53,315 nt of DNA from Prochlorococcus sp. scB241_528O2 (GTDB lineage Bacteria; Cyanobacteriota; Cyanobacteriia; PCC-6307; Cyanobiaceae), in the NCBI GenBank assembly GCA_000634115.1, contig JFLJ01000095.1, forward strand, positions 1 to 53,315. Reading direction: 5' to 3'. How positions within the stretch are numbered: the first letter of the stretch is position 1; each line of letters begins with the position of its first letter. Both the position numbers and the translations under genes were made by a program. The notes below the pieces were generated by a model. That model was not told the DNA's origin. It did not search any database and was given only the letters and a program-made list of their open reading frames with translations. Positions 23,679 through 32,998 of this stretch are shown here, piece by piece.

Positions 23679-24163
23679 TGAATAAAAAGCAAAATTTAGT
23701 AGGAAAACAATTTACATGGCCAATATCTAGGAAACTATTATTTCTAGTTCTAGAAGATAAAGTTAGTGATGTTTTTGTTTGTGAATTGGTCTGGGAAAGA
23801 CTTTTTTACACTAGAGAAAAAAATACGAATGATTGGCTTTCTAGTGAATTAACTCCTGCTTATTGGTCAGAAAAATTTGTAAAAGCTCCTGAAATCATTT
23901 CAGATCGAACAGCATCAGTACATTTGACACGATCAATTCCAAAGGAGCAAAAACAGGGATTGAAAAATTTTCTTAATTTTAAAGGTTATAAAATTAACGA
24001 ACTTTATCCGAGAAGGACTAGAAGAGCAACCGCAGTAAATTGGTTGATTTATTGGTCTATTGAGTCAAATTCTTTTTCTATTACAGAAGATAAGCTTCCT
24101 GCAGTCTCTTCTCCTTCTGTTAATCCAGCAATAGGACATTTAGGTGATCCAGAAATCAAATAA
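23678..24163 (+). CDS. DUF1823 family protein
   Basis: A conserved protein of cyanobacteria and plant plastids. The motifs FVCELVWERL, WLSSELTPAYWSEKF, RTASVHLTRSIPKEQKQGLK and RRTRRATAVNWLIYW are those of the DUF1823 family. Its function is not known to me. The start ATG overlaps the cobI stop, and der follows 71 bases on. Confidence 0.85.
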   Translation: MNKKQNLVGKQFTWPISRKLLFLVLEDKVSDVFVCELVWERLFYTREKNTNDWLSSELTPAYWSEKFVKAPEIISDRTASVHLTRSIPKEQKQGLKNFLNFKGYKINELYPRRTRRATAVNWLIYWSIESNSFSITEDKLPAVSSPSVNPAIGHLGDPEIK

Positions 24164-24234
24164 ATTTTATGTAAGGTAAATGATTCTATTAAAGGTATAG
24201 TTGTAATAGATACTACTTTCTTTGGAGAAAAGAA

Positions 24235-25608
24235 TTGATACTTCCTACAGTAGCAATTATTGGAAGACCAAATGTAGGGAAATCTACCTTAGTGAATCGT
24301 CTTTGCCAAAGTAATGATGCAATAGTGTTTGATAAACCTGGTGTTACAAGAGATAGAACTTATCAAAATGCTACATGGGGAGGAAAAGAATTTCAAATAG
24401 TTGATACTGGAGGCTTGGTTTTTGATGATGATAGTGAATTCCTTCCTGAGATACGAACGCAAGTTTTCTTGGCTTTAGAAGAGGCTTCACTTGCTTTACT
24501 TGTAGTAGATGGGAATCAGGGTATTACTGATGGTGATTTGTCAATAGCAAAATGGTTAAGAAACTCAAGTTGTAAAACAATTGTTGCTGTTAATAAATGT
24601 GAATCAACTACCCTTGGAATCTCTTTAGCTTCTGAGTTTTGGAAATTAGGGTTGGGCGAACCTTACCCTGTTTCTGCTATTCATGGTTCAGGTACTGGAG
24701 ATCTTTTAGATCTTGTTACTGGCGAACTTCCTGAAAAAAATATTCAGCATGAAGAAGAAAAGATAATGATGTCAATTATTGGCAGGCCAAACGTTGGTAA
24801 ATCTAGTTTGTTAAATTCAATATCAGGAGAAAAAAGAGCAATTGTTAGTGATATTAGTGGGACGACAACTGACTCAATAGATACACTTATTAAAAGAGGA
24901 GATAATCAATGGAAAATTGTTGATACTGCTGGGATCAGAAGAAAGAAAAATGTTAAGTATGGGACTGAATTTTTTGGTATTAATAGGGCCTTTAAGTCTA
25001 TAGATAGAAGTGATGTTTGTGTATTAGTTATAGATGCTATAGATGGAGTTACTGATCAAGACCAAAAGTTGGCAGGGCGAATTGAAGAACAAGGTAGAGC
25101 TTGTATTATTGTTGTTAATAAATGGGATCTTGTTGAAAAAAATAGTTCAACAATTTATCAAGTAGAAAAAGAGCTTAGATCTAAACTTTATTTTCTACAC
25201 TGGTCAAAAATGATTTTTACGTCTGCTTTAACTGGGCAAAGAGTTGAGAATATTTTTGAGCATGCTCTTAATGCTGTTAATCAGCATAGAAGAAGAGTTT
25301 CAACATCTGTGGTAAATGAAGTACTTAAAGAGTCTATTAGTTGGAAAAGTCCTCCAACAAAAAGAAGCGGAAAGCAAGGAAGACTTTATTACGGTACTCA
25401 AATAAAGAATAAACCTCCAACTTTTACTCTTTTTGTAAACGACCCTAAGTTATTTGGAATAACTTACAGAAGATATATTGAAAAACAAATTAGAATAAAT
25501 TTAGGTTTTGAAGGAACCCCCCTCATTTTACTTTGGAGAGGGAAACAGCAAAGAGCATTAAATAAAGAAGTTGAAAGGGATAATCTTGAGTTGATTCAAA
25601 AAGATTAA
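24235..25608 (+). CDS. der: GTPase Der (EngA), ribosome assembly
   Basis: A tandem-GTPase protein needed for 50S subunit maturation. The first domain has GRPNVGKST (10-18), DTGG and NKCE, where the canonical NKxD carries Glu. The second has GRPNVGKSS (near 182), DTAG and NKWD. A C-terminal KH-like domain ends the protein (RQI…[15 protein letters not shown]). Length 457 is normal. The start is TTG at 24235. Its last base overlaps the ecfT start (TAATG). Confidence 0.97.
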   Translation: MILPTVAIIGRPNVGKSTLVNRLCQSNDAIVFDKPGVTRDRTYQNATWGGKEFQIVDTGGLVFDDDSEFLPEIRTQVFLALEEASLALLVVDGNQGITDGDLSIAKWLRNSSCKTIVAVNKCESTTLGISLASEFWKLGLGEPYPVSAIHGSGTGDLLDLVTGELPEKNIQHEEEKIMMSIIGRPNVGKSSLLNSISGEKRAIVSDISGTTTDSIDTLIKRGDNQWKIVDTAGIRRKKNVKYGTEFFGINRAFKSIDRSDVCVLVIDAIDGVTDQDQKLAGRIEEQGRACIIVVNKWDLVEKNSSTIYQVEKELRSKLYFLHWSKMIFTSALTGQRVENIFEHALNAVNQHRRRVSTSVVNEVLKESISWKSPPTKRSGKQGRLYYGTQIKNKPPTFTLFVNDPKLFGITYRRYIEKQIRINLGFEGTPLILLWRGKQQRALNKEVERDNLELIQKD

Positions 25609-26525
25609 TGAATATACTTACCAAATTTTCTGTTGGTCAATATGTTTACGGGAATAGAAGTTGGCTAAGAATTATAGATAGTAGATTGAAAATAATTATA
25701 GTGATGATATTTCTCATTACTCCAATTTGGGCAGGTCCTATTTGGAGATTGAGTTTAGTGGCCTGTTTACTATTAATTACTTTTTTCAGTTTTTTGCCAT
25801 CAAGAGTATGGTGGCGATCATTGTGCTTTCTCTCTTGCTTATCAATATTAATTGGATTTTTATCATTACTTGCATCTTCTGATATTCAATCTCTTGAAAG
25901 CAACTTAAGAAATCCAGACGAGTTGCAGCAAGTAATACTGGAAAACTATAAGAATTGGAATGTTCTGCAAATTCCTTCACAGAAGATATGGTTTATAAAC
26001 TTTGGTCCTTATAATCTATCAAGAAAAGCTTTTGAATTAGGAATAAAAACCTCCACTTTGATATTTACTCTTATTCATAGTGTTAATTTGATGCTTTTAA
26101 CAACCTTACAAGAGGATATTGTTTGGGGATTAAGTTGGTTTCTTTATCCATTGAGAAAAATTGGATTACCAATTAGTAAGTGGCTTTTTCAGTTACTAAT
26201 TGCTTTACGTTTTATTCCTTTAGTACAGGAAGAATTTCAAAATATAATTAAATCAGTGTCAGTTAGATCAATAAATTTTAAGAATTTAGGATTTAAGAAA
26301 TCATTTAATGTCTTTTTAACTTTAGTGGAAAGGTTATTTCAAAATATATTTCTGAGAATTGATCAAGGAGCAGAATCTTTGCTCTCAAAGAAAAAAATTA
26401 TTATAAGAACGAATAGATTTAGAACTTTTCATCCTTCAAGATCTTTCAATGTAATTGTTAATACATTGTCGATATGTTTTATTTGCATAGCAATTTTTCT
26501 TAGGAAACTGTATGGTGCATTATAA
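25608..26525 (+). CDS. ecfT: ECF transporter transmembrane subunit (EcfT/CbiQ family)
   Basis: A membrane protein of 305 residues with about five spans and the coupling region FIPLVQEEFQNIIKSVSVRS, where EcfT-type proteins contact their ATPases. It starts FSVGQYVYGNRSWLRIIDSR. Energy-coupling factor transporters take up vitamins or metals, with the substrate-binding S subunit encoded elsewhere. In cyanobacteria it commonly follows der. The substrate cannot be told, and no ATPase or S subunit is in the window. Confidence 0.85.
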   Translation: MNILTKFSVGQYVYGNRSWLRIIDSRLKIIIVMIFLITPIWAGPIWRLSLVACLLLITFFSFLPSRVWWRSLCFLSCLSILIGFLSLLASSDIQSLESNLRNPDELQQVILENYKNWNVLQIPSQKIWFINFGPYNLSRKAFELGIKTSTLIFTLIHSVNLMLLTTLQEDIVWGLSWFLYPLRKIGLPISKWLFQLLIALRFIPLVQEEFQNIIKSVSVRSINFKNLGFKKSFNVFLTLVERLFQNIFLRIDQGAESLLSKKKIIIRTNRFRTFHPSRSFNVIVNTLSICFICIAIFLRKLYGAL

Positions 26526-26543
26526 ATTACATAATATTTAAGT

Positions 26544-26810
26544 TTGAGTTCCGAGCGTTATTTAAACCATCCAACTTTTGGAATGCTGTACCAAGTCTCT
26601 CTTGGAAATGATGGGAGAGATATTTATGCTACTTTGTATGCTCAAAAAATGTTTTTCTTGGTAGAGATTAGACAGAGAGAAGTTTTTTTTGAAGTGATAC
26701 CTTATTTAGATGCCCGCAATCAGGCTGAATTAAATCTTCAAAAAGCAAGAAGAATAGGTTCTGAAGAACTTTCTAAATGGGAGAATTTATTCAGACAAAC
26801 TTTTTTATAA
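26544..26810 (+). CDS. pipX: PipX, coactivator of NtcA and PII partner
   Basis: An 88-residue protein starting SSERYLNHPTFGMLYQVSLG, with the PipX pattern YATLYAQKMFFLVE and a helical end. PipX binds NtcA when 2-oxoglutarate is high and PII when nitrogen is sufficient, linking carbon-nitrogen status to transcription. The start is TTG at 26544. It is followed within 4 bases by pipY, the usual cyanobacterial order. Confidence 0.93.
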   Translation: MSSERYLNHPTFGMLYQVSLGNDGRDIYATLYAQKMFFLVEIRQREVFFEVIPYLDARNQAELNLQKARRIGSEELSKWENLFRQTFL

Positions 26811-26813
26811 AAA

Positions 26814-27449
26814 GTGAATATCTCAAACTATTTAAAAATAAAAAATAAAATCCCATCAAATGTAAATATACTTGCTGTAAGTAAAGGATTTAAAAGTCAA
26901 GAAATCAAGACTATTCAAAATATTGGTCAGAATGATTTTGGTGAGAGTAAGTTTCAAGAGGCATTTGAAAAGCAATTGCTCTTAAAGGACTTTAAACAAA
27001 TTAAATGGCACTTTATTGGAAGAATACAAAGTAATAAAATAAGAAAGATAGTTCAAAGTTTTAAATATATTCATTCAGTTGATTCATTTGAAAAGTTGCA
27101 AAAAATTTCTAATATTTCATCTGAAGAGAAGAAAAATCCATTAATAATGTTGCAAGTCAAGTTGAGCGATGACCCTACAAAAGGAGGTTTTAATCCTGAA
27201 CTTTTACTATCGAAATGGACAGAAATTCAAGAATTGAAAAATATCATATTAACCGGTTTGATGACTATTAATCCTAAAGGACTTAGTTCTAAAGAAAATT
27301 TAGAGTTGTTTAAAAAATGTCGCTCCCTCGCCGATTCACTTCAACTTCCAGATTGTTCAATGGGAATGTCAGGGGATTGGGAAGAAGCTATTGAGGCTGG
27401 ATCAACTTGGTTAAGATTAGGGGCATTAATTTTTGGAGATAGGTCATAA
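26814..27449 (+). CDS. pipY: PipY, YggS-family PLP-binding protein
   Basis: A COG0325 protein of 211 residues that keeps vitamin B6 and amino-acid homeostasis. The PLP lysine lies in ILAVSKGFKSQEI. Family motifs WHFIGRIQSNKIRKIV, GLMTINPKGLSSKENL and SMGMSGDWEEAIEAGSTWLR (phosphate-binding) are present. The start is GTG at 26814. It forms an operon with pipX. Confidence 0.95.
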   Translation: MNISNYLKIKNKIPSNVNILAVSKGFKSQEIKTIQNIGQNDFGESKFQEAFEKQLLLKDFKQIKWHFIGRIQSNKIRKIVQSFKYIHSVDSFEKLQKISNISSEEKKNPLIMLQVKLSDDPTKGGFNPELLLSKWTEIQELKNIILTGLMTINPKGLSSKENLELFKKCRSLADSLQLPDCSMGMSGDWEEAIEAGSTWLRLGALIFGDRS

Positions 27450-27598
27450 ATAGTTATTTTATATAAAAATCTTATCTATAAACTTGCAGTCAAGTGAAAG
27501 TAACGTTATCTAAGTATAGGTAGTTTATTCATTTAAAAAAATGAATATAATACTTAAGGTTTTTATACCTTAGTAATCAATTTTAAGAGGATTTAAAG

Positions 27599-28174
27599 GT
27601 GTCACTTATTTCTAGATTAAAGGCAGTTGTTGCAGGTGATGAGTATCTCGACGATGACTTTGATGACTTGGATTATGCATCAGAAGATGAATTTAATGAT
27701 ATTAATGGTTTCAAACAAAATCAGAGAAATTCTAATGTCCTTGCCAATGCGAATCCATTCGAATTTATGAATAATAACAGATCATCAAAAGTTGTTGGAA
27801 TGCCTGGAATCTCAAATTCATCTTTAGAAGTAAGCTTAATGGAACCTAGGAGTTTCGATGAGATGCCTCAAGCTATTCAAGCATTAAGAGAGAGGAAAAC
27901 TGTAATTCTTAATTTAACTATGATGGATCCTGATCAAGCTCAAAGAGCTGTAGACTTTATCGCTGGTGGTACCTACGCAATTGATGGTCATCAAGAGAGA
28001 GTTGGTGAAAGTATTTTTCTTTTTGCTCCAAGTTGCGTAAATGTAACTAGTTCTTTCCCAGAAGAAGCATCTCCTTCTAATGTACCTACACAAAATTCTC
28101 CACAATATAGCTTTGAAAAAAACACAGCTCCCGAACCAGCATGGGGTAATTCTAAATTAAGTGCTTTTTCATGA
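27599..28174 (+). CDS. sepF: Cell division protein SepF
   Basis: A protein that tethers FtsZ to the membrane and organises the division ring. It has an N-terminal amphipathic membrane-targeting segment ([12 protein letters not shown]), an acidic linker, and a core domain of about residues 80-150 ([20 protein letters not shown], then [43 protein letters not shown]). Length 191 is normal for cyanobacteria. The start is GTG at 27599 with an upstream AAGAGG. Confidence 0.95.
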   Translation: MSLISRLKAVVAGDEYLDDDFDDLDYASEDEFNDINGFKQNQRNSNVLANANPFEFMNNNRSSKVVGMPGISNSSLEVSLMEPRSFDEMPQAIQALRERKTVILNLTMMDPDQAQRAVDFIAGGTYAIDGHQERVGESIFLFAPSCVNVTSSFPEEASPSNVPTQNSPQYSFEKNTAPEPAWGNSKLSAFS

Positions 28175-28181
28175 TTAATCT

Positions 28182-28994
28182 GTGACTAATAAAATTGCGA
28201 TTATTGGTTTTGGAAATATTGCAAATGCTATAATAACTCCTCTATTAGATAAAAAATTAATTCAGCCAGAGAATGTTTATTGTGTCGTAAATTCAGAAAA
28301 AAGTTTAGAAAATATTAAAGAAAACTATAAATATAATATAAACGTTTATAAATCTAGTTCGAATGATTCAAAAATAATTTGGGATTGTCAGGTTAAACTT
28401 CTCTCTGTAAAACCGCAACATTTTAACAATATAAGTGAAGCCAATCATATAAAAAAAAAGGACAATTTATTAGTTTCAATTCTTGCGGGAGTATCAATAA
28501 ATAAACTTTCTCAAAAATTCCCTAAACATAACTGTGCGAGAGTAGTTACAAATATTCCAATAACTGTGGGAAATGGTTTGACAGGAATTGCATGGGGTGA
28601 AAATATTACAAATGATCAGAAACAATTTACAAAAAAATTATTTAAATATACTAGTAAGATTTACGAATTTAGTGAAGATTACCTTGATATATTTTTAGCT
28701 TTAACTTCATCAGGGCCTGCAATTATTGCATTAATAATAGAAGCATTAAGTGATGGTGGTTTGAGCGGTGGATTGCCAAAAAAACTTTCAGAAGAACTTG
28801 TTATGGAGATGATAATAGGGACTATCAGTTTAATAAAAGAAAAAAACTTAACTACTTCCGAGCTTAAAAATTTAGTAACCTCTCCAGGTGGAACAACTAT
28901 TTCTGCATTAAGGGTTTTAGAAAAAAAAAGTATAAGGTCAGCTTTAATTGAATCAATAATTTCAGCTAGTAATCGAAGTAAAGAGTTTAATTAG
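28182..28994 (+). CDS. proC: Pyrroline-5-carboxylate reductase
   Basis: This enzyme makes proline from pyrroline-5-carboxylate using NAD(P)H. It has an N-terminal Rossmann motif (IIGFGNIANAII), and a C-terminal dimer and active-site region (SSGPAIIALIIEALSDGG, TSPGGTTISALRVLE). The start is GTG at 28182, 7 bases after sepF, so probably one transcript. Its stop overlaps the convergent glycosyltransferase gene by 4 bases. Confidence 0.96.
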   Translation: MTNKIAIIGFGNIANAIITPLLDKKLIQPENVYCVVNSEKSLENIKENYKYNINVYKSSSNDSKIIWDCQVKLLSVKPQHFNNISEANHIKKKDNLLVSILAGVSINKLSQKFPKHNCARVVTNIPITVGNGLTGIAWGENITNDQKQFTKKLFKYTSKIYEFSEDYLDIFLALTSSGPAIIALIIEALSDGGLSGGLPKKLSEELVMEMIIGTISLIKEKNLTTSELKNLVTSPGGTTISALRVLEKKSIRSALIESIISASNRSKEFN

Positions 28995-30157
28995 TTTTTA
29001 TAAATATCTTTTAAGTTCATATAAACTTTCTCAAGTGAATTTATATTTTTAGTAATTGTATATCTCTCAAGGACTCTTTCTCTAGCTTTCCTCCCAAGAT
29101 CTTTTGTAAATGAAGGGTGTTCCACCAGAATTGGGATTATAGTTTTTAATTGTGAAGCCACATTATCAGTTGAAATTACTATTCCAGCTCCTTTATCTAA
29201 AACTTCACCATCAGCTCCGGCATCTGTGGCTACGCATGCAGTACCTGTAGACATTGCCTCTAAAAGTGATAATGACAAACCCTCTACTAGGCTAGGTAAG
29301 AAGAATACTTCAGCTATTTGCATTATTGCTATCCTAGTTTCTAAATCTAATTCGGCACCCCACCATATTAATTTCTCTTTACTAAGGTTTGAAAAACTAT
29401 TCTCAAGTGTTGGCTTCATCGGTCCATCTCCAACAATAACTAATTTACAATTATTATGTTTTGCTTTCCGCCAAGAACGTAAAAGTGCTTCGATATTTTT
29501 CTCATTGGCAATCCTTCCCATATATAAAAAGATTCTGTCATTTCCTAGTTTGTTTTTTACCTGATTATATTTTTTATTTCTTTCGCAAAGAGGTTTCCAA
29601 ATATTTTCATTAACTCCATTTGGAATAATTATTTGTTTTTCTTTAGGTACTCCTAGTTTCTCAAGAACATTTTTTTGAGGTTCAGAAAAAACAATTATTT
29701 TATTGAACTTAGCTAGAGAGGGAGCATAAAGTTGATATGTTAGTTGTTGAGTACTGGCTGTTAAATTTCTATTCTTAGAATCAAAGGCTGGGTGAAATGT
29801 TCCTATAAGCGGGACATTGATTTCATTACAAAGCTCTGGGAGTCTAAAGTCTAAAGGAGATAAAGTTAGACTAGCGTGTACTATATCTGGTTTTAATCTT
29901 TCCAATGATAGCCTTAACTCTTTTTCTGCTCTTGGAGAGGGTATCGTATAGACTTGAGACTTAATTAGATATGGGAGACTTACTTCAGGATCATTTGCCA
30001 GAAATAATGGGGTTGATAAATTGGAACTAGAGGGATTATCGAAATGAATAAAACTAATTTTATGCCCTCTTGCCTTTAATTCCTCAGTAGTTGAATTACC
30101 ATAGGTTACATTTCCACAAAAAGGAGATTTTTTACCCAACCAGGCAATATGAACCAC
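28991..30157 (-). CDS. Glycosyltransferase family 4
   Basis: A GT-B-fold glycosyltransferase of 388 residues. The N-terminal domain contains FCGNVTYGNSTTEELKARGH. The C-terminal domain has FLYMGRIANEKNIEALLRSW, IVGDGPMKPTLEN, LPSLVEGLSLSLLEAMSTGT and a final RYTITKNINSLEKVY, with the EGLSLSLLEAM (E-x7-E) motif of GT4. Acceptor and sugar donor cannot be told. A role in glycolipid or cell-surface sugar synthesis is possible. It ends the minus-strand run that begins with hpf. Confidence 0.85.
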   Translation of the reverse strand: MVHIAWLGKKSPFCGNVTYGNSTTEELKARGHKISFIHFDNPSSSNLSTPLFLANDPEVSLPYLIKSQVYTIPSPRAEKELRLSLERLKPDIVHASLTLSPLDFRLPELCNEINVPLIGTFHPAFDSKNRNLTASTQQLTYQLYAPSLAKFNKIIVFSEPQKNVLEKLGVPKEKQIIIPNGVNENIWKPLCERNKKYNQVKNKLGNDRIFLYMGRIANEKNIEALLRSWRKAKHNNCKLVIVGDGPMKPTLENSFSNLSKEKLIWWGAELDLETRIAIMQIAEVFFLPSLVEGLSLSLLEAMSTGTACVATDAGADGEVLDKGAGIVISTDNVASQLKTIIPILVEHPSFTKDLGRKARERVLERYTITKNINSLEKVYMNLKDIYKN

Positions 30158-30242
30158 ATTAATTTCATTAACTATTTATTAAGTTAACAGTCAAAGTAGC
30201 AAAGATCATAATTTTAAAATTTGTTAATGGTTCATGAAACTG

Positions 30243-31028
30243 CTAACTATATAATTCTCTCAACATTTTTAGGGAAGATAGATCTTTATCTAATTGAGTA
30301 GAGATCCAAGTTTCAATAATAAATAATATTTTAAGCCAAACTTTTTTTGGTCCTAATAATTCTCCATTCGACTTTATTGGTAATTCGGGGAAAAGGAGTC
30401 TCTGTAATAAAGCAACTTCAGAGGCATTTATTTGAAGGTTACTTTGCGGATCTTCTATGGATGAAAACCCTTCATTTGGCAAATAATAACAACTCCATTC
30501 CCAATTTCTTAAAGGTGGAATAATAGATTCTCCCGTTTTACAGCAATGATGAATTGGTAAATTAATCCCCCCTATCGCTAATAGATGGATTAAAGATTGA
30601 ATACTCATTGAAAGAATTCTAATATCTTCTTGTTTAGATTCTTCATATAAATAAATCCTATCTAAATGAGCAAGAACACAAGACAAATAGTTTTGTTGCT
30701 TATCATTATTACCTACTAATAAAAATGTTAATTCAGTTATTGCTTGGGCCGCTGCAAGACATTCAATATTTTTTCCAAGACCGGAATAGCTTTTTAATAT
30801 TTTTATTTGGCGTACAGATTTAAGGTTTCTTTTGCCAAAAATTTGCAAACTCAAGTATGTTAGGGGAGTAGCTGCTGAGAGACTACTTTTTGGCCGCCTC
30901 GCACCAGGTACGGCTAATCTAAGAATCCCTTGCTCATCGGTAAGGATTGTTATTAACCTATCATTCTCACCTAATGGAGAAGCCTTAATACAGAGCCCCT
31001 CTAATCGACACTCACCAGAACCAGACAT
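30243..31028 (-). CDS. recO: DNA repair protein RecO
   Basis: A member of the RecFOR pathway that loads RecA on SSB-coated gapped DNA. The N-terminal OB fold is clear (LEGLCIKASPLGENDRLITI, LTDEQGILRLAVPGARRPKS), followed by the helical domain. The zinc-binding region is reduced to HHCCKTGESI. Length 261 is normal. It starts one base after the stop of the DeoC-like gene, so the two are tightly coupled. Confidence 0.92.
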   Translation of the reverse strand: MSGSGECRLEGLCIKASPLGENDRLITILTDEQGILRLAVPGARRPKSSLSAATPLTYLSLQIFGKRNLKSVRQIKILKSYSGLGKNIECLAAAQAITELTFLLVGNNDKQQNYLSCVLAHLDRIYLYEESKQEDIRILSMSIQSLIHLLAIGGINLPIHHCCKTGESIIPPLRNWEWSCYYLPNEGFSSIEDPQSNLQINASEVALLQRLLFPELPIKSNGELLGPKKVWLKILFIIETWISTQLDKDLSSLKMLRELYS

Positions 31029-31688
31029 TTAAATAACTTTTACTTCTTGAAAAATCTCACAAAAATTAGAAGTCCCTACGCAACTAATGCCATTATCAAA
31101 CAAATCAATAACTTGAGTCAGTTTTTTTATACCACCTACAACTTTGATTTGATTTTGGTTGCCTGTTATTTTTAGTATTTCGGCTACATCTTTTGATGTA
31201 ATAGGAGGCCCAAAACCGTCTCCGAATTGGAAATTTTTTATTCCTAATTCTAGAGATATTTCTATCGCATTATGCAAAAATTCTTTTTCTATTTGTGATT
31301 TATTAATGATTATTGTAATTGGTAATCCCGATAGTTTAACCTGCTCAATTTCAGCAGCAAAAGTGTCTATATCTCTTTTGGATAAATTCATAAAGTTTGG
31401 GATATACTCAATTCCATTTGCTCCTTTATCTTTTGCAAAACAAACTAATTCTTCAATAAATGAAACTGGTAAATCTGCTAAAGGATAAGAAATTAGTGCG
31501 TTTATATTTACTTCGTAATTACTCAAACAGTTTTTTAAATCAGCTAAATAATTAAGACAAGAAGAAATATTCTTGATATTATATTGTTTTATAAAATGGC
31601 AATTTTTACAGAAATTATGCCACGTTAGATATGGGTTAATAATAATTGCATGAATTTTTTCGTTTAATTCATATTTAATGTTAGGCAT
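31029..31688 (-). CDS. DeoC-like aldolase homologue lacking the Schiff-base lysine
   Basis: A TIM-barrel protein of 219 residues related to deoxyribose-phosphate aldolase. The barrel strands can be followed: INALISYPLADLPVS, ANGIEYIPN, KNFQFGDGFGPP and IKVVGGIKK. In DeoC the catalytic Lys167 sits in F-K-T-S-T-G; here it is Q154 (F-Q-F-G-D-G), and Asp102 is replaced by E94. The second lysine (K182 in IKVVGG) is kept. It is thus unlikely to be a normal aldolase and may have another activity or a structural role. It lies between hpf and recO, fused by tight spacing. Confidence 0.75.
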   Translation of the reverse strand: MPNIKYELNEKIHAIIINPYLTWHNFCKNCHFIKQYNIKNISSCLNYLADLKNCLSNYEVNINALISYPLADLPVSFIEELVCFAKDKGANGIEYIPNFMNLSKRDIDTFAAEIEQVKLSGLPITIIINKSQIEKEFLHNAIEISLELGIKNFQFGDGFGPPITSKDVAEILKITGNQNQIKVVGGIKKLTQVIDLFDNGISCVGTSNFCEIFQEVKVI

Positions 31689-31695
31689 TTAAAAG

Positions 31696-32277
31696 TTATT
31701 TAGATTGAATTAGTCCATAACCTCCATGATTTCGCTTATATATAACTTGAAGCTCATTATTTTTCTTATTTCGAAAAACATAAAAATCATGATCAATTAG
31801 ATCTAATTGTTTTCTTGCATCTTCTACTGAAATTGGATTCATTTCAAAGTATTTATTTTTAATAGATGGCTCAGGTAGAATTGCCTCTCTTCCTGCTTTG
31901 AATAAATCTTTATCTGAAAATCTTGATTCCTCACTTTCGATTGGGAAAGACTCTTTATTTTTTGGATTATTATGAACTGTTTTATTGTTTCTTTCTTTAT
32001 ATTTACGCAATTTTCTACATAGTTTATTTGAAACCAAATCAATGCTTGAGTAGAGATTTTCAGTTTTTTCTTCAGCTCTAATTACAGTGCCATTAGCAAA
32101 AATAGTAACTTCTGCAGTTTGGAAAGCGACTTTTGGGTTCTTTTCTATTGAAAGGTGTATATCTGCTTCTTTAACGATATCCTTATAGTGATGAGTTGCT
32201 TTTTCTATCTTTGCCTCGGTATATTCTTTTAAGGCTCCAGTGAGTTCGAGGTTCTTCCCATGGATTAAAATTTTCAT
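31696..32277 (-). CDS. hpf: Long-form ribosome hibernation factor (LrtA/HPF)
   Basis: This protein dimerises 70S ribosomes into inactive 100S particles in darkness or stress; the cyanobacterial form is called LrtA (light-repressed). The N-terminal S30AE domain (KILIHGKNLELTGALKEYTE, ADIHLSIEKNPKVAFQTAEV) covers residues 1-100, then a linker, then the C-terminal dimerisation domain (NPISVEDARKQLDLIDHDFY, VIYKRNHGGYGLI). Length 193 fits the long type. It starts the minus-strand operon with the DeoC-like gene and recO. Confidence 0.93.
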   Translation of the reverse strand: MKILIHGKNLELTGALKEYTEAKIEKATHHYKDIVKEADIHLSIEKNPKVAFQTAEVTIFANGTVIRAEEKTENLYSSIDLVSNKLCRKLRKYKERNNKTVHNNPKNKESFPIESEESRFSDKDLFKAGREAILPEPSIKNKYFEMNPISVEDARKQLDLIDHDFYVFRNKKNNELQVIYKRNHGGYGLIQSK

Positions 32278-32321
32278 AACAAATCTAAAAATATTTACTT
32301 ACTTTATAAATCTACTTAAAT

Positions 32322-32972
32322 ATGTTTAAGAGAACAGCAATAATTAAACAACCTGATAAAATTTCTTTTTTCAATGATGTTTATAAATTACAAAAAGAAT
32401 ATCAGCAGGCCTTAATTTTAGATAACTCAAAACCTGATTTTATTTGGATAGGGGAGCATCAACTCTGTTATACCTTGGGTAAAGGATCTAATTACAATAA
32501 TTTACTGTTTTCTTTGAATGATGATAAATATGACGTTTTTAAGATTGATAGAGGTGGTGAGGTTACTTGTCATATGCCTGGACAATTAGTCACTTACTTG
32601 GTTTTAGATTTGAAAAATTACAATAAAGATTTAAATTGGTATTTAAGAAAAATTGAAAAAATCATCATAAAAATTCTTGGAACTTTCAATATAGATTGTC
32701 ACCTTAAAAAAGGTTTTACTGGAGTTTGGATAGGAAATAAGAAAATTGCTTCAATTGGAATTGGTTGTAAAAGGTGGATTACCATAAATGGATTTTCAAT
32801 TAATTTTGACTGCGAATTAGAAAATTTTAATAAAATTGTTCCTTGCGGAATTGAGAATTGCCTGATGGCAAATATGAAAGATTTTAAGAAAAATCTAAAT
32901 ATTAAAGAAGTCAAGAGAATTGTTAAAAAAATCATTCAGGAAGAATTTAATTTTGATTTTGTATCAAAATAG
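32322..32972 (+). CDS. lipB: Octanoyltransferase (lipoate synthesis)
   Basis: This enzyme moves octanoyl from ACP to lipoyl domains, before LipA adds sulfur. The motifs are [32 protein letters not shown] (with H84), [15 protein letters not shown] (K141) and the catalytic C175 in IVPCGIEN. It is 216 residues long. The pathway fits the downstream pdhC, whose lipoyl domain is a substrate. It lies divergently from hpf and 27 bases before the acyl-activating enzyme gene. Confidence 0.95.
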   Translation: MFKRTAIIKQPDKISFFNDVYKLQKEYQQALILDNSKPDFIWIGEHQLCYTLGKGSNYNNLLFSLNDDKYDVFKIDRGGEVTCHMPGQLVTYLVLDLKNYNKDLNWYLRKIEKIIIKILGTFNIDCHLKKGFTGVWIGNKKIASIGIGCKRWITINGFSINFDCELENFNKIVPCGIENCLMANMKDFKKNLNIKEVKRIVKKIIQEEFNFDFVSK

Positions 32973-32998
32973 AAATTAAAATTCCAAAATCAATTTTT

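Noticed and set aside
22906..25607. Possible cobalamin riboswitch near cobI or ecfT
   Set aside because: Spacing between these genes is too short for a B12 element, and no B12-box-like sequence is present.
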